64,000 bases of DNA from JACVCJ01 sp052437175 (GCA_052437175.1 JBQVOK010000001.1:558001-622000); one strand, 5' to 3'. Shown: positions 51,899 through 60,832, counted from the stretch's first letter. Numbers and translations are program-made. The notes: generated by a model not told the origin, from the letters alone.

Positions 51899-53293
51899 AT
51901 GAAACTGAATTTATATAAATTACTGCTCTACACCGGGTTACTGTTGCTTCCCTCCGTAGCTGCCGCACAAGCGACCAAAGATGATTTTGTAAAAGGAAAA
52001 ATTTACCTGGTTTCCGGGGATACGCTGGACGTACTCATTAAACCCGACCGGGAAGAACGCGTTTCGAAACAGATCTCCGTATGGGATGAGCAAAACCTGG
52101 CACCCCGCCGTTACCTGCCGAAGGACCTGAACGGTTTTGTCCTTGAAAATGAGGAATATACCGCTAAAAAGGATTTCGAAGGCAAAAAGGTTTTTATGAA
52201 GATCGTGGAAAAAGGCCCGGTGACCCTCTATGGCCATACGTACCGCGAAGATAAAGGCAAAAAAGAGATCGTAACCGATTATTACCTCGAAAAAAAGGGT
52301 TCCGGCTTTAAGCAGGTGCCTGAGGCAAAAGGAAAGTTCCGTACAGATATGTCGTACTATTTTGCCGACGATTTCGAGATCGCCCAGAAGATCGACGATA
52401 AAGTATACCAGTTCGGGGACATTGAAACGGTGGTGAGCGATTACAACGAGCGCCGCAAACCGTCTCAGCCGATCGCCAACAACAACAATAATAACAACAA
52501 TACGCCGCGGGATACTGCGGGCACGCGCCCGGTGATCCGGGACAACAACCCGCAGCTGATCGACGATACGGATAAACCCATCCTGCGCTCCAATGTGCCG
52601 GAGCGGCCGCGTAAGACCATTGGTGTAGAAGCGATGGCCATGGCCACCTACACGCTCATCAGCTATCCCAATACGCTTAGCCAGGTATACCGTACCACCA
52701 GTGGCGGAGCCGGGTTCGAGTTCGGTGTGGGCTTCCGTGCTACCGTGGCCCGCGGACTTACCTTCCGTACGGGTATCAATATCCGCGATAAAGCCTTTAA
52801 ATTTACGGCCAATAACCTGCAGCTGGTAGACGGACAGGGTAATGTGACCACGGCCACCATCAACGAAACGGGCCGAACCTATTACCCGGGCATCTATTTC
52901 AATATCGGCCAGGAATGGAAATACTTTATGGTAGGCGGCGGTTTCACTTCTTCGTTCTATTCCGGGTACCGCGGCAAGTACAATTTTACCACCAGCTCAG
53001 GCTTCAGCGGCAGCGAAGACAAGACCAAAGGCTCCCTGATGGTACACGACATCAATAAACCCGACGGTTCAGAGAACAACTTCAATATGCAGTTCGACAT
53101 CAACCTGACCATCGGTGGCCGTTTTGCCGTAGGCGACAAGCTTACCCTGAAACCCGTACTGATGTACTCCATACCGATGGTGCCGCTGTTCAACTCCGGC
53201 GTAACGGTAAATAACGGACTCAGTAACGTAGAGCTCAATGTACATGCATACAGTCTAAAACTGGGACTCATTGTCGATTTCGGCAACTGGTAG
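51899..53293 (+). CDS. Outer-membrane beta-barrel protein with Asn-rich linker
   Basis: 464 residues. Signal peptide ending VAAAQ, a soluble N-terminal region with a conserved KDDFVKGKIYLVSGDTLDVLI block (an element found at the start of many Bacteroidota barrel proteins), an Asn-rich linker near 195-203, then a C-terminal barrel (GFRATVARGLTFRTGINIRDKAFKFTANN ... HAYSLKLGLIVDFGNW). Function unknown. A near-consensus -7 element (TAAATTCG, 51860-51867) precedes it and a terminator follows. Confidence 0.82.
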   Translation: MKLNLYKLLLYTGLLLLPSVAAAQATKDDFVKGKIYLVSGDTLDVLIKPDREERVSKQISVWDEQNLAPRRYLPKDLNGFVLENEEYTAKKDFEGKKVFMKIVEKGPVTLYGHTYREDKGKKEIVTDYYLEKKGSGFKQVPEAKGKFRTDMSYYFADDFEIAQKIDDKVYQFGDIETVVSDYNERRKPSQPIANNNNNNNNTPRDTAGTRPVIRDNNPQLIDDTDKPILRSNVPERPRKTIGVEAMAMATYTLISYPNTLSQVYRTTSGGAGFEFGVGFRATVARGLTFRTGINIRDKAFKFTANNLQLVDGQGNVTTATINETGRTYYPGIYFNIGQEWKYFMVGGGFTSSFYSGYRGKYNFTTSSGFSGSEDKTKGSLMVHDINKPDGSENNFNMQFDINLTIGGRFAVGDKLTLKPVLMYSIPMVPLFNSGVTVNNGLSNVELNVHAYSLKLGLIVDFGNW

Positions 53294-53316
53294 TCTGTTC
53301 TACATATTACAGGAAG

Positions 53317-53345
53317 CCCGCAGCACAACACTGCGGGTTTTCTTT
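53317..53345 (+). terminator. Intrinsic terminator after the barrel gene
   Basis: Perfect 7-bp stem CCCGCAG (53317-53323) / CTGCGGG (53331-53337) followed by TTTTCTTTT. Confidence 0.85.
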
Positions 53346-53355
53346 TGGGTATTAT

Positions 53356-53363
53356 TACCTTTG
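53356..53363 (+). promoter_or_regulatory. -7 element of purK
   Basis: Perfect TACCTTTG, 4 nt before the purK ATG. Confidence 0.6.
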
Positions 53364-53367
53364 CGCT

Positions 53368-54504
53368 ATGAGATCATCTTTTCAGAAACGTATAGGTATG
53401 CTCGGCGGTGGCCAGCTCGGGAAAATGTTTTTACAGGAAGCGGCAAATTACAACGCAGAAGTGTATATCCTGGACCCTTCGGCAGATGCGCCCTGTGCCG
53501 CGCTTACCCCGCGCTTCCGTACCGGTGATTTTAAGGATTATGCCACGGTACTCGCTTTCGGCGAGCAAATGGACATACTTACCATCGAGTTCGAGGACGT
53601 AAATTCCGATGCCCTGGCCGAACTGGAAAAACAGGGCAAAAAGGTGTTCCCGCAGCCTTCTGTACTTAAAATTATACAGGATAAAGGTCTGCAGAAGGAA
53701 TTCTATACAAAGAACGGTATTCCCACGGCACCGTATTTTATGATCTCTTCAGCCGCGGAGGCACTTTCGTATAAGGATCAGCTGCCGCTTTTCCAGAAGC
53801 TGCGTACCTCAGGTTACGACGGTTACGGAGTAAAGGCCCTGAAAACGGAGGCCGGTCTGCAGGAGGCTTTTGATGCCCCGTCGGTACTGGAGCAGAAGGC
53901 CGATATGGAAACGGAACTTTCGGTGATCGTGGCCCGCAACGAGGCCGGCGAAACGGCCGTGTTTCCCTCGGTGGCCATGGCGTTCAACCCGGTGGCCAAT
54001 ATGGTGGAATACCTGTATGCACCGGCACCTGTATCCGAAGAGGTGGAAAAACGCGCCCAGGCACTGGCCCTGAAGGTGATCGACGCCCTGGGCATGGTGG
54101 GTATACTGGCGGTAGAGATGTTCCTGCTGAAGAATGGTGAGATATGGGTGAACGAAGTGGCCCCGCGCCCGCACAACAGCGGTCACCATACCATTGAGGC
54201 CAATTATACCAGCCAGTTCGAAATGCACTTCCGTTCCATTACGGGTCTGCCCCTGGGAAATACGGCCCTGATACAACCCGCGGTGATGGTAAATATACTG
54301 GGTGAGCCCGGTTACAGCGGAACAGCTATCTACGAAGGACTGGAAGACGCACTGGCCCTCGGCAATGTGTATATACACCTGTACGGCAAGTCGGTAACAA
54401 AGCCGTACCGTAAAATGGGGCATGTTACGGTGCTCGATATGGATATACGAAAAGCAATTAACAAAGCTGTAAAAATTAAGGATATACTAAAAGTAAAGGC
54501 CTGA
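53368..54504 (+). CDS. purK: 5-(carboxyamino)imidazole ribonucleotide synthase
   Basis: 378 residues, ATP-grasp enzyme of purine synthesis that carboxylates AIR to N5-CAIR with ATP and bicarbonate. Seen: N-terminal IGMLGGGQLGKMFLQEA, LRTSGYDGYGVKAL, EMFLLKNGEIWVNEVAPRPHNSGHHTIE. No purE is adjacent. The start is likely leaderless, with the -7 element ending 4 nt before ATG. Confidence 0.96.
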   Translation: MRSSFQKRIGMLGGGQLGKMFLQEAANYNAEVYILDPSADAPCAALTPRFRTGDFKDYATVLAFGEQMDILTIEFEDVNSDALAELEKQGKKVFPQPSVLKIIQDKGLQKEFYTKNGIPTAPYFMISSAAEALSYKDQLPLFQKLRTSGYDGYGVKALKTEAGLQEAFDAPSVLEQKADMETELSVIVARNEAGETAVFPSVAMAFNPVANMVEYLYAPAPVSEEVEKRAQALALKVIDALGMVGILAVEMFLLKNGEIWVNEVAPRPHNSGHHTIEANYTSQFEMHFRSITGLPLGNTALIQPAVMVNILGEPGYSGTAIYEGLEDALALGNVYIHLYGKSVTKPYRKMGHVTVLDMDIRKAINKAVKIKDILKVKA

Positions 54505-54541
54505 GTAAAGCCTGCTATTTTTTCGCAATAAAAGCGCGCGT

Positions 54542-54574
54542 TTTGCCGGTGGTACCGGAAAAAAATTAAATTTG
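54542..54574 (+). promoter_or_regulatory. Promoter of the OmpA/TSP3 gene
   Basis: TTTG (54542-54545), 21-nt spacer, perfect TAAATTTG (54567-54574). Confidence 0.7.
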
Positions 54575-54591
54575 CAAAAAACGTCGTGCTT

Positions 54592-57165
54592 ATGAAAAAA
54601 CTATTTACGAGTCTATCCCTGCTCGGTTTCATGGCTGTATCCGCAAATGCCCAGACCTTTCTGGGATTGAGGGCCAGTCCTTACGGAGGTGTGTATAATG
54701 TGGACTACAATCCGGCGATCGCCGATAACCGGATGGAGTTTGACATTAATCTTTTCAGCACCGGTGTAAGTGTACAGAACAACTACCTGCGCGTAGCGAG
54801 CAACAAATGGCTGATGCGTTTTAACGACAGCACCAACATCTACAACTCCGAAGAAATGATGCGTCCCGGCAGTAAATTTGCTTCGGTGCAGAACCAGACA
54901 CTCATGCCTTTTTCGTTCATGACCTCCTGGAGCGGCGAAAAAGGGAACAAGAACGCCATTGCCTTTACCTGGCACCAGAACAACCTGGTGAACGTGGATA
55001 ACGTGGAAGAGCGTTTTGCCCGTATCCTGTACAATGGTCTTAACTCGCAGACCGACTCCATGCTGAACGGTATCATCAACGATCCGCGCCTGGACCCGCG
55101 TCTTTCCGTGAAGTTCGCTTCCTGGATCGATTACGGTATCACGTACAGCCGTGTGGTGCTCGATAACGACAAACACATGCTTAAAGTGGGCGGTACCCTG
55201 AAACTGATCCAGGGCCAGATGGGCGGTTATGCCAATGTGCGCGACTTTGAGTACAGTTTCCCCAACTACGACAGCATCAACGTAAAAGGATCGCTGGATT
55301 ATTACCATTCTCCGAACGTGCCTACAGCCGTAACGTCTTTGTACAGCAATAACTCATCCACCAATAACGAAGCATTTTACAAAGACCTGTTCTCCTTTAA
55401 GAACGCCCGTCCCGGCTTTGCCGTTGACCTGGGTGTGATCTACGAATGGAGGCCGAAGAAAATGGATTACCAGTACGAGATGGACTGCCAGAAATGGTGG
55501 AGATACGACCTGAACCGCTATAAACTGTCGGCAGGTTTCTCAGTGATCGACCTGGGCGCCATACCCTTCAAAAAAGGACAGCGCAACGGCCGCTACTCCC
55601 TCGATGTGCAGAATGCACCCATCAAGTCCTTCGAGAACCTGACCACCATACAGGCCATTACCGATACGCTGCAGGTGCTGTCCACGCTCGACAGTTCCGG
55701 CGGACGTACCTATACCATGTGGCTGCCCACACGCTTTAACATGTTCGTGGACTACAACATCTGGAAAGGTTTCGGTATCAACCTCATGGCCAATATCTCA
55801 CCGGTATTTGCCAAAAACCAGGTGCATTACCCCAGCGTGGTGGCCCTTACGGCCAAGTACGATCATCCCTGGGTGGGTGTATACGTGCCGGTTTCGTATG
55901 AGTTCACCGGTAACTTCCGCGTAGGTACCACCCTGCGCCTGGGCCCGCTTACCGTGGGTACCAATAACCTGCTTTCGCTCTTTGGTAAAAAAGCCTCTAA
56001 TGCCGATGTGCATATCGGGCTGCGCCTGCCGATCCCGTATGGCCGCCTGAAAGACCGCGATAAAGACGGTGTATCCAACCAGATGGACCTGTGTAAGAAA
56101 GAAAAAGGGAACTGCAAGAGCCAGGGTTGTCCCGACCGCGACGGCGATGGCGTAGTGGATACCGAGGACGAATGCCCGGATAACCCGGGTCCGAAAGAGT
56201 ACAAAGGCTGTCCGGATTCCGATGGCGATAAAGTGCTCGACAAAGACGATAAATGTCCTGAAGTGGCTGGTCTGATCGAGTTTAACGGTTGTCCTGACCG
56301 CGACGGCGATAAGATCCCTGATAACGAAGACCGCTGTCCGGACCATCCGGGAGAAGCTTCCCTGCAGGGCTGCCCGGATAAAGACTTCGACGGTATTGCC
56401 GATCCGGACGACGAGTGCCCGGATGTGAAAGGTATTGCCGAGTTCAAAGGCTGCCCCGATACAGACGGCGATGGTATCCCGGATAAACTGGATGCCTGCC
56501 CGAACCTGGCCGGTCCTAAAGAATACAACGGTTGCCCGGATACCGACGGCGACGGAATCTTCGATAACGAAGACGCCTGTCCGACCATAAAAGGTATTGC
56601 CGAGCTGAAAGGTTGTCCGTACTCCGATGCAGATGGCGACGGAATCAAGGATACCGAGGATAAATGTCCGAACCAGGCCGGTCCGATCGAAAACGGCGGA
56701 TGTCCGTATGCAGATACCGACGGCGACGGCATCATCGACCTGGAAGATAAATGTCCGAAAACACCGGGTGTGAAAGAGAACTTCGGTTGTCCTCCGATCG
56801 ACGAAAAAGCGAAAGAGGTACTGAAAAAGGCCTTTGATAACCTGGAATTCAACACGGGTAAATCCACCATTCGTTCTACGTCTTTCGAGTCACTGAACGA
56901 TCTGGCCACCTACCTGAAAGAGAATCCGCACTACCACCTGCTCATCGAAGGGCATACCGATAACGTGGGCAGCCGCAGCAGCAACATGACGCTGAGTAAG
57001 AACCGCGCCAATGCCGTTAAGACCTACCTGTCGGGCAAAGGAGTGAACATCAGTCGTTTCGTGACCAAATGGTACGGACCTGACAAGCCGATCGCCGATA
57101 ATACAACGGACGAAGGCCGCCAGCGCAACCGCCGCGTGGAAATGAACCTGATCGTGAAAGAATAA
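54592..57165 (+). CDS. OmpA-family protein with DUF5723 and thrombospondin-3 repeats
   Basis: 857 residues from ATG 54592 (MKKLFTSLS). Signal peptide ending VSANAQ; a DUF5723 barrel-like N-terminal half (about 22-480); nine or so thrombospondin type-3 repeats at about 488-736, each with DxDGDGxxDxxDxCP that binds calcium; and an OmpA C-terminal domain (STIRSTSFESLNDLATYL ... GHTDNVGSRSSNMTLSKNRANAVK) that anchors to peptidoglycan. A major structural link between outer membrane and cell wall. Confidence 0.92.
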   Translation: MKKLFTSLSLLGFMAVSANAQTFLGLRASPYGGVYNVDYNPAIADNRMEFDINLFSTGVSVQNNYLRVASNKWLMRFNDSTNIYNSEEMMRPGSKFASVQNQTLMPFSFMTSWSGEKGNKNAIAFTWHQNNLVNVDNVEERFARILYNGLNSQTDSMLNGIINDPRLDPRLSVKFASWIDYGITYSRVVLDNDKHMLKVGGTLKLIQGQMGGYANVRDFEYSFPNYDSINVKGSLDYYHSPNVPTAVTSLYSNNSSTNNEAFYKDLFSFKNARPGFAVDLGVIYEWRPKKMDYQYEMDCQKWWRYDLNRYKLSAGFSVIDLGAIPFKKGQRNGRYSLDVQNAPIKSFENLTTIQAITDTLQVLSTLDSSGGRTYTMWLPTRFNMFVDYNIWKGFGINLMANISPVFAKNQVHYPSVVALTAKYDHPWVGVYVPVSYEFTGNFRVGTTLRLGPLTVGTNNLLSLFGKKASNADVHIGLRLPIPYGRLKDRDKDGVSNQMDLCKKEKGNCKSQGCPDRDGDGVVDTEDECPDNPGPKEYKGCPDSDGDKVLDKDDKCPEVAGLIEFNGCPDRDGDKIPDNEDRCPDHPGEASLQGCPDKDFDGIADPDDECPDVKGIAEFKGCPDTDGDGIPDKLDACPNLAGPKEYNGCPDTDGDGIFDNEDACPTIKGIAELKGCPYSDADGDGIKDTEDKCPNQAGPIENGGCPYADTDGDGIIDLEDKCPKTPGVKENFGCPPIDEKAKEVLKKAFDNLEFNTGKSTIRSTSFESLNDLATYLKENPHYHLLIEGHTDNVGSRSSNMTLSKNRANAVKTYLSGKGVNISRFVTKWYGPDKPIADNTTDEGRQRNRRVEMNLIVKE

Positions 57166-57190
57166 GGACTTATAACACGTATAATTTTAG

Positions 57191-57226
57191 AAAAGACCGT
57201 CTATATGGGCGGTCTTTTTATTTTTG
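57191..57226 (+). terminator. Terminator of the OmpA gene overlapping the next promoter
   Basis: Perfect 9-bp stem AAAAGACCG (57191-57199) / CGGTCTTTT (57210-57218), followed by TTTATTTTTG. The T-run also forms a perfect -7 element TATTTTTG (57219-57226) for the next gene. Confidence 0.82.
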
Positions 57227-57245
57227 CGCCCTAAAATGTACTCAG

Positions 57246-58565
57246 ATGAAAAATTGTATTGGGAGTGTTTTTTGTTTTTTGATTATAGTGCTGGCCGGAA
57301 ATGCACAGCCTGCTGATCCGGAAGAAATGGTCCTGGAAGTTAAAACCGAAAGCTATGTAGTTACGGGAGGGGAAGACACCCGCTATATGGCGGCCATAGG
57401 ACGTAAGGGCTTTATGATCTGGGATAGCCAGGAAAATGTTATTTCCCGGGGAAGCTGGGCCACGGACTGTTTTGCATGTAAGGCACAGGTGCTGAACGAT
57501 CATCTTATAATGCTGAAAAATGATACGAAGGAGAAGAAGGTATATGCACATATCTATGGTATCGATGGAAAATACCTCGGAAGGAAGGATCTTACGGAAA
57601 ATAAGCAATCTTATTATTTCCCGTATGCGCAGACGTCCCTGAACGGCCGTTTTGCTTTGTATGAGGCTCAGAAGAATAAGAATGGCTTTTTTGAACCGCG
57701 CGGCTATGTTGGATTAAATGCGAATGCCCAACTGCTATGGAGTATCGATATCAAGACCTTTGAAAAAGAATATGGAGCACCTATTAAAAGCTATCAGATC
57801 GACAATGAAGGTAACGGGATTTTTCTGTTAGTAAAAGACGAAAAGGAGAATCATGTTTTTACAATGATTCGTATTCCTGCGGGAGGGGGCAGCCCTCAGC
57901 AGAAAATAATTAAAATAGCCAGACAGAATACAGAAGTAAATGGATTTGGACTAACCATGCATCCGGACGGAAGAGTACTGATGTATGCCAACTATTATAA
58001 CAGGATGTATAACCAGCAGCTAAAGCATGGATTTGTGTATGGGGTCGTTGATTTCGGAGCGCAGGACACGCCTTCACTTAAACAGGTGCAGCGCAACTGG
58101 ACCCGCAAACTGGAATATATGCCCAATCATTTGCAGGGCTTTTTTGCCGGGGACGATTTTTATTTCGCAAATGAGGTAATGTTCAAGGTGGTTGGGCCTG
58201 GGAATGATGATGTTTTTTTCATCCTTAATAAAATAGATGGGAACGGAAATATTCTGCATGAGCTGAAAATTCCCTGTGCGATATCCTTTGCTTCGTCAGC
58301 GTGTTCATCATACATGGCAGAAGTAAACAACGGTAACCTGGTGGTTGCTTATGTCCGGAAAGGGAAAAAAGGAGAAACGACTTTTGTTTCTGAATACAAA
58401 ATGCTGGACGAAACCTTTAAAGAACTGAAAAGTGCTGTAATTGAACAACGGGTCGGGGTTACAGCCGATTTGTACAATCATCAGATACGCGTTATTGATA
58501 AATATGCTCTGATCGGAGTCCCCAGGTTAGATTATATCTGGCTTTTGCTGGATACTGAAAAGTAA
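57246..58565 (+). CDS. Exported protein of unknown function, AT-rich gene
   Basis: 439 residues. Signal peptide ending LAGNAQ; no lipobox. The body is a series of beta-rich segments resembling WD/propeller-like blades (for example YLGRKDLTENKQSYYFPYAQTSL, LLWSIDIKTFEKEYGAP). No family recognised. The gene is more AT-rich than its neighbours and has its own promoter. Ends 1 nt before the convergent pdxH gene. Confidence 0.7.
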   Translation: MKNCIGSVFCFLIIVLAGNAQPADPEEMVLEVKTESYVVTGGEDTRYMAAIGRKGFMIWDSQENVISRGSWATDCFACKAQVLNDHLIMLKNDTKEKKVYAHIYGIDGKYLGRKDLTENKQSYYFPYAQTSLNGRFALYEAQKNKNGFFEPRGYVGLNANAQLLWSIDIKTFEKEYGAPIKSYQIDNEGNGIFLLVKDEKENHVFTMIRIPAGGGSPQQKIIKIARQNTEVNGFGLTMHPDGRVLMYANYYNRMYNQQLKHGFVYGVVDFGAQDTPSLKQVQRNWTRKLEYMPNHLQGFFAGDDFYFANEVMFKVVGPGNDDVFFILNKIDGNGNILHELKIPCAISFASSACSSYMAEVNNGNLVVAYVRKGKKGETTFVSEYKMLDETFKELKSAVIEQRVGVTADLYNHQIRVIDKYALIGVPRLDYIWLLLDTEK

Positions 58566-58566
58566 T

Positions 58567-59208
58567 TCAGGGATTCAGGCGTACCATCTTCCATCCGCTG
58601 GCCGTGCGCGTGTATTGCAGGCGGTCGTGCAGGCGGCTGGGACGCCCCTGCCAGAACTCGATCTCTTCCGGAATCACCCGGAAGCCTCCCCAGAAGGGTG
58701 GTTTTTCCGGTTCGGTGTTCGCATAGATCTTTTCCAGTTCTTCTACCTTTTTTTCCAGTTCCTCGCGGTTCTCCAGTACCTCGCTCTGCGCGCTGGCCCA
58801 GCTGCCTATGCGGTTAGAAAGGGGACGGGAGTTGAAGTACTCCATACTTTCCAGGGTGCTGATCTTCTCTACCCGTCCGGCAATACGCACCTGGCGTTCG
58901 GCCTCGCACCAGAAAAAAGAGAGGCAGGCATACGGATTTTCGCTCAGCTGCCGGCCCTTGCGGCTGTTGTAATTGGTGTAGAATACAAAACCTTTCTCGT
59001 CGAAATTGCGCAGCAGCACAATGCGGGCAGATACCTTACCGTCTTTACCGGCCGTACTTATGGTCATGGCATTGGGTTCCACAATACCCATATTGGCGGC
59101 CTCGGTGAACCACTTTTCGAACTGGAGAACGGGGTTCGGGTCCGCCATATCTTCCGTAAGCTCACGTATACCATAGTCTTTGCGGAGTTTGGAAATGTAT
59201 TCTTTCAT
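58567..59208 (-). CDS. pdxH: Pyridoxamine 5'-phosphate oxidase
   Basis: 213 residues from ATG 59208 (MKEYISKLRKDYGIREL); an earlier ATG at 59232 overlaps the -7 element. FMN-binding ARIVLLRNFDEKGFVFYTNYNSRKGRQL, VRIAGRVEKI, and the C-terminal 'EFWQGRPSRLHDRLQY' signature. Forms pyridoxal 5'-phosphate from PNP or PMP. Confidence 0.96.
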   Translation of the reverse strand: MKEYISKLRKDYGIRELTEDMADPNPVLQFEKWFTEAANMGIVEPNAMTISTAGKDGKVSARIVLLRNFDEKGFVFYTNYNSRKGRQLSENPYACLSFFWCEAERQVRIAGRVEKISTLESMEYFNSRPLSNRIGSWASAQSEVLENREELEKKVEELEKIYANTEPEKPPFWGGFRVIPEEIEFWQGRPSRLHDRLQYTRTASGWKMVRLNP

Positions 59209-59229
59209 GCCTTTTGCGTGTTGATACTT

Positions 59230-59237
59230 CAAAGGTA
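59230..59237 (-). promoter_or_regulatory. -7 element of pdxH
   Basis: Perfect TACCTTTG on the minus strand (59237-59230), excluding the longer pdxH start. Confidence 0.6.
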
Positions 59238-59272
59238 GACAAAGTTTTTGAGCGAATTGAGGACAGGAGTCA

Positions 59273-59303
59273 TTGAAAAAAAGAAATGAAATGCGTACTT
59301 TTG
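59273..59303 (+). promoter_or_regulatory. Promoter of the DUF3127 gene
   Basis: TTGA (59273-59276), 19-nt spacer, perfect TACTTTTG (59296-59303). It places transcription start after the upstream in-frame ATG (59286). Confidence 0.72.
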
Positions 59304-59324
59304 TTCCAAAGATTAAAAACTACT

Positions 59325-59744
59325 ATGGAATTAACAGGAAAATTGGAAAAGATCCTCGATCCCGAAACCGGTGAGGGGAGAAACGGAAGTTGGAAGAAGC
59401 AGTTGTTTGTGGTAGAGACATTGGGTAATTATCCCAAAAAAGTAGCTTTTGCGGCCTGGGGCGATAAAGCCGATGCACTCAGCAGCCTTACGATCGGCCA
59501 GGTGGTAAAAGTATTTTTCGATCCGGAAAGCCGTGAGTTCAACGGTAAATTTTATACCGACCTCAAAGCATGGCGTATCGACCTGGAAAACGGCAGCGGT
59601 CAGACCCCGAACCAGGGGCAGGGCTACAACCAGAACCAGGGTTACAGCAATAATCCGCAGCCGGTGAACAACAACCAGGGCGGCAATGCCGGTTATAACG
59701 ACTTTAATGCACCTGCCGGTGTAGACGACGATCTTCCCTTCTAA
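59325..59744 (+). CDS. DUF3127 single-strand-DNA-binding-like protein
   Basis: 139 residues from ATG 59325 (MELTGKLEKILDPETGEGRNG). DUF3127 has an OB-fold core (KKQLFVVETLGNYPKKVAFAAWGDKA ... VKVFFDPESREFNGKFYTDLKAWRI) followed by a long Gly/Asn/Gln-rich tail and an acidic tip ending DDDLPF. The tail and acidic end closely resemble those of SSB, so binding of single-stranded DNA and recruitment of partners is a fair inference. Followed by a strong terminator. Confidence 0.88.
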   Translation: MELTGKLEKILDPETGEGRNGSWKKQLFVVETLGNYPKKVAFAAWGDKADALSSLTIGQVVKVFFDPESREFNGKFYTDLKAWRIDLENGSGQTPNQGQGYNQNQGYSNNPQPVNNNQGGNAGYNDFNAPAGVDDDLPF

Positions 59745-59771
59745 AAAAGACAACCATAACGCATTATACAG

Positions 59772-59801
59772 AGCCCGTTCTGCAAAGAGCGGGCTTTTTT
59801 T
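59772..59801 (+). terminator. Intrinsic terminator after the DUF3127 gene
   Basis: 10-bp stem AGCCCGTTCT / AGAGCGGGCT with one G-T pair and a GCAA tetraloop, followed by seven Ts. Confidence 0.9.
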
Positions 59802-59823
59802 GTGCGTATTGTAGGCCGGATAA

Positions 59824-60190
59824 CCCCAAACGACCACTTCGTTACCTCAAACGTTTAGGTTACAGAGGTAAAAACGACCAGTTGAACAGGTTAAACGTTT
59901 AGGTGGGAGAAGTGCGCCGGACCACCTGTACAGGTCAAACGTTTAGGTCGGTTAAGTGGTCCGGACCACCTGTATACCCCAAAACGACCACCTCTGCAAC
60001 GTAAAATTTTAAGGTATCCAACATAAAATGTTCAGGTAAGGAACATAAACGTTTAGGTTATACAACCTAAAACGACCACCTGCTGAACGTAAAATGTTAA
60101 GTTCCCCAACTTAAAATGACCACGTGTATACCCTAAACGTTTGGGGTATACAACCTAAACGTACCACTTCAGGTACCTAAAACAGCCCTC
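59824..60190. repeat. Array of about 17 degenerate 22-bp units
   Basis: The motif AAACG/AAATG recurs at 59828, 59849, 59872, 59893, 59937, 59982, 60004, 60026, 60047, 60070, 60092, 60114, 60135, 60157 and 60180: steps of 21-23 nt, or twice that where one unit (near 59915 and 59960) has lost the A-run but keeps GGACCACC. Two unit types alternate irregularly: type A is a near-palindrome like CCTAAACGTTTAGG, type B replaces its second half with GACCACCT. Junctions also hold palindromes, such as GTGGTCCGGACCAC (59956-59969) and ACCTGTACAGGT (59924-59935); 60125-60152 is a 28-bp palindrome with one mismatch. No open frame is present. The remaining 60191-60293 shows nothing I recognise. Confidence 0.85.
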
Positions 60191-60293
60191 GTTGTGTTAG
60201 CAACTAACGTTGGAAATAACTTTGTATCCGTATGTATCCCTTACACAAAAAGGCTTTCCGGAGGCTTATTGTGTATTTTCAAGTTTTACTGTC

Positions 60294-60324
60294 TTGTGCC
60301 GAAAAGGGGATTGACCTAAGTTTG
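60294..60324 (+). promoter_or_regulatory. Promoter of the XRE regulator gene
   Basis: TTG-like -33 element (60294-60297), 19-nt spacer, perfect TAAGTTTG (60317-60324), 26 nt before the ATG. Confidence 0.68.
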
Positions 60325-60350
60325 CATAAACGGATAATCATAATACAATT

Positions 60351-60761
60351 ATGGCAGAGAAGAAGGTACATGAAGGACGGAATATCAAACGCTTCCGCGA
60401 GATGTTAGGCATAAAGCAGGATGCCCTGGCATGGGAGTTAGGGGAGGACTGGAACCAGCAAAAGGTAAGCCTGCTGGAACAGCGGGAACGGGTAGACGAA
60501 CCCATTCTCCGGCAGATTGCGGAAGTATTAAAAATACCGGTAGACGCGCTGAAGAATTTTGATGAAGGTCAGGCCATCAATATTATTGCGAATACCTTTG
60601 GAGACTACGCATCGTTCAATCACCAGGGTGTCGTTCACTTTCATCCGATGGAGAAGATACTGCAGCTGCACGATGAAAAACTGGAACTTTACCGGGACAT
60701 GCTGAAAGAAAAGGATGAAATGATCATCCGCCTGGAAAAACTGCTGGAAAACAATATGTAG
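60351..60761 (+). CDS. XRE-family helix-turn-helix regulator with C-terminal coiled coil
   Basis: 136 residues. HTH at about 9-65 (IKRFREMLGIKQDALAWELG ... WNQQKVSLLEQRERV), a middle segment with FNHQGVVHFHPMEKI, and a C-terminal coiled coil (HDEKLELYRDMLKEKDEMIIRLEKLLEN). This type is common in Bacteroidota genomes, usually without a known target. It lies directly downstream of the 22-bp array, whose periodic palindromes could be its binding sites (inference). Confidence 0.9.
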   Translation: MAEKKVHEGRNIKRFREMLGIKQDALAWELGEDWNQQKVSLLEQRERVDEPILRQIAEVLKIPVDALKNFDEGQAINIIANTFGDYASFNHQGVVHFHPMEKILQLHDEKLELYRDMLKEKDEMIIRLEKLLENNM

Positions 60762-60832
60762 CTATTCGCTCATAGCTATAAGCTTACTCCCCGTTTAGGC
60801 TTCTGACCTCACTCCTTCGTTTCGCCGGACTG

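Noticed and set aside
55863..56909. 348-codon minus-strand frame rich in Ser/Pro
   Set aside because: Antisense of the thrombospondin-3 repeats; repetition comes from the sense gene.
59331..59837. 168-codon minus-strand frame
   Set aside because: Antisense to the DUF3127 gene; crosses its terminator.
59824..60190. CRISPR array
   Set aside because: Units are 22 nt with drift throughout; no constant repeat alternates with unique spacers, and no cas genes are near.
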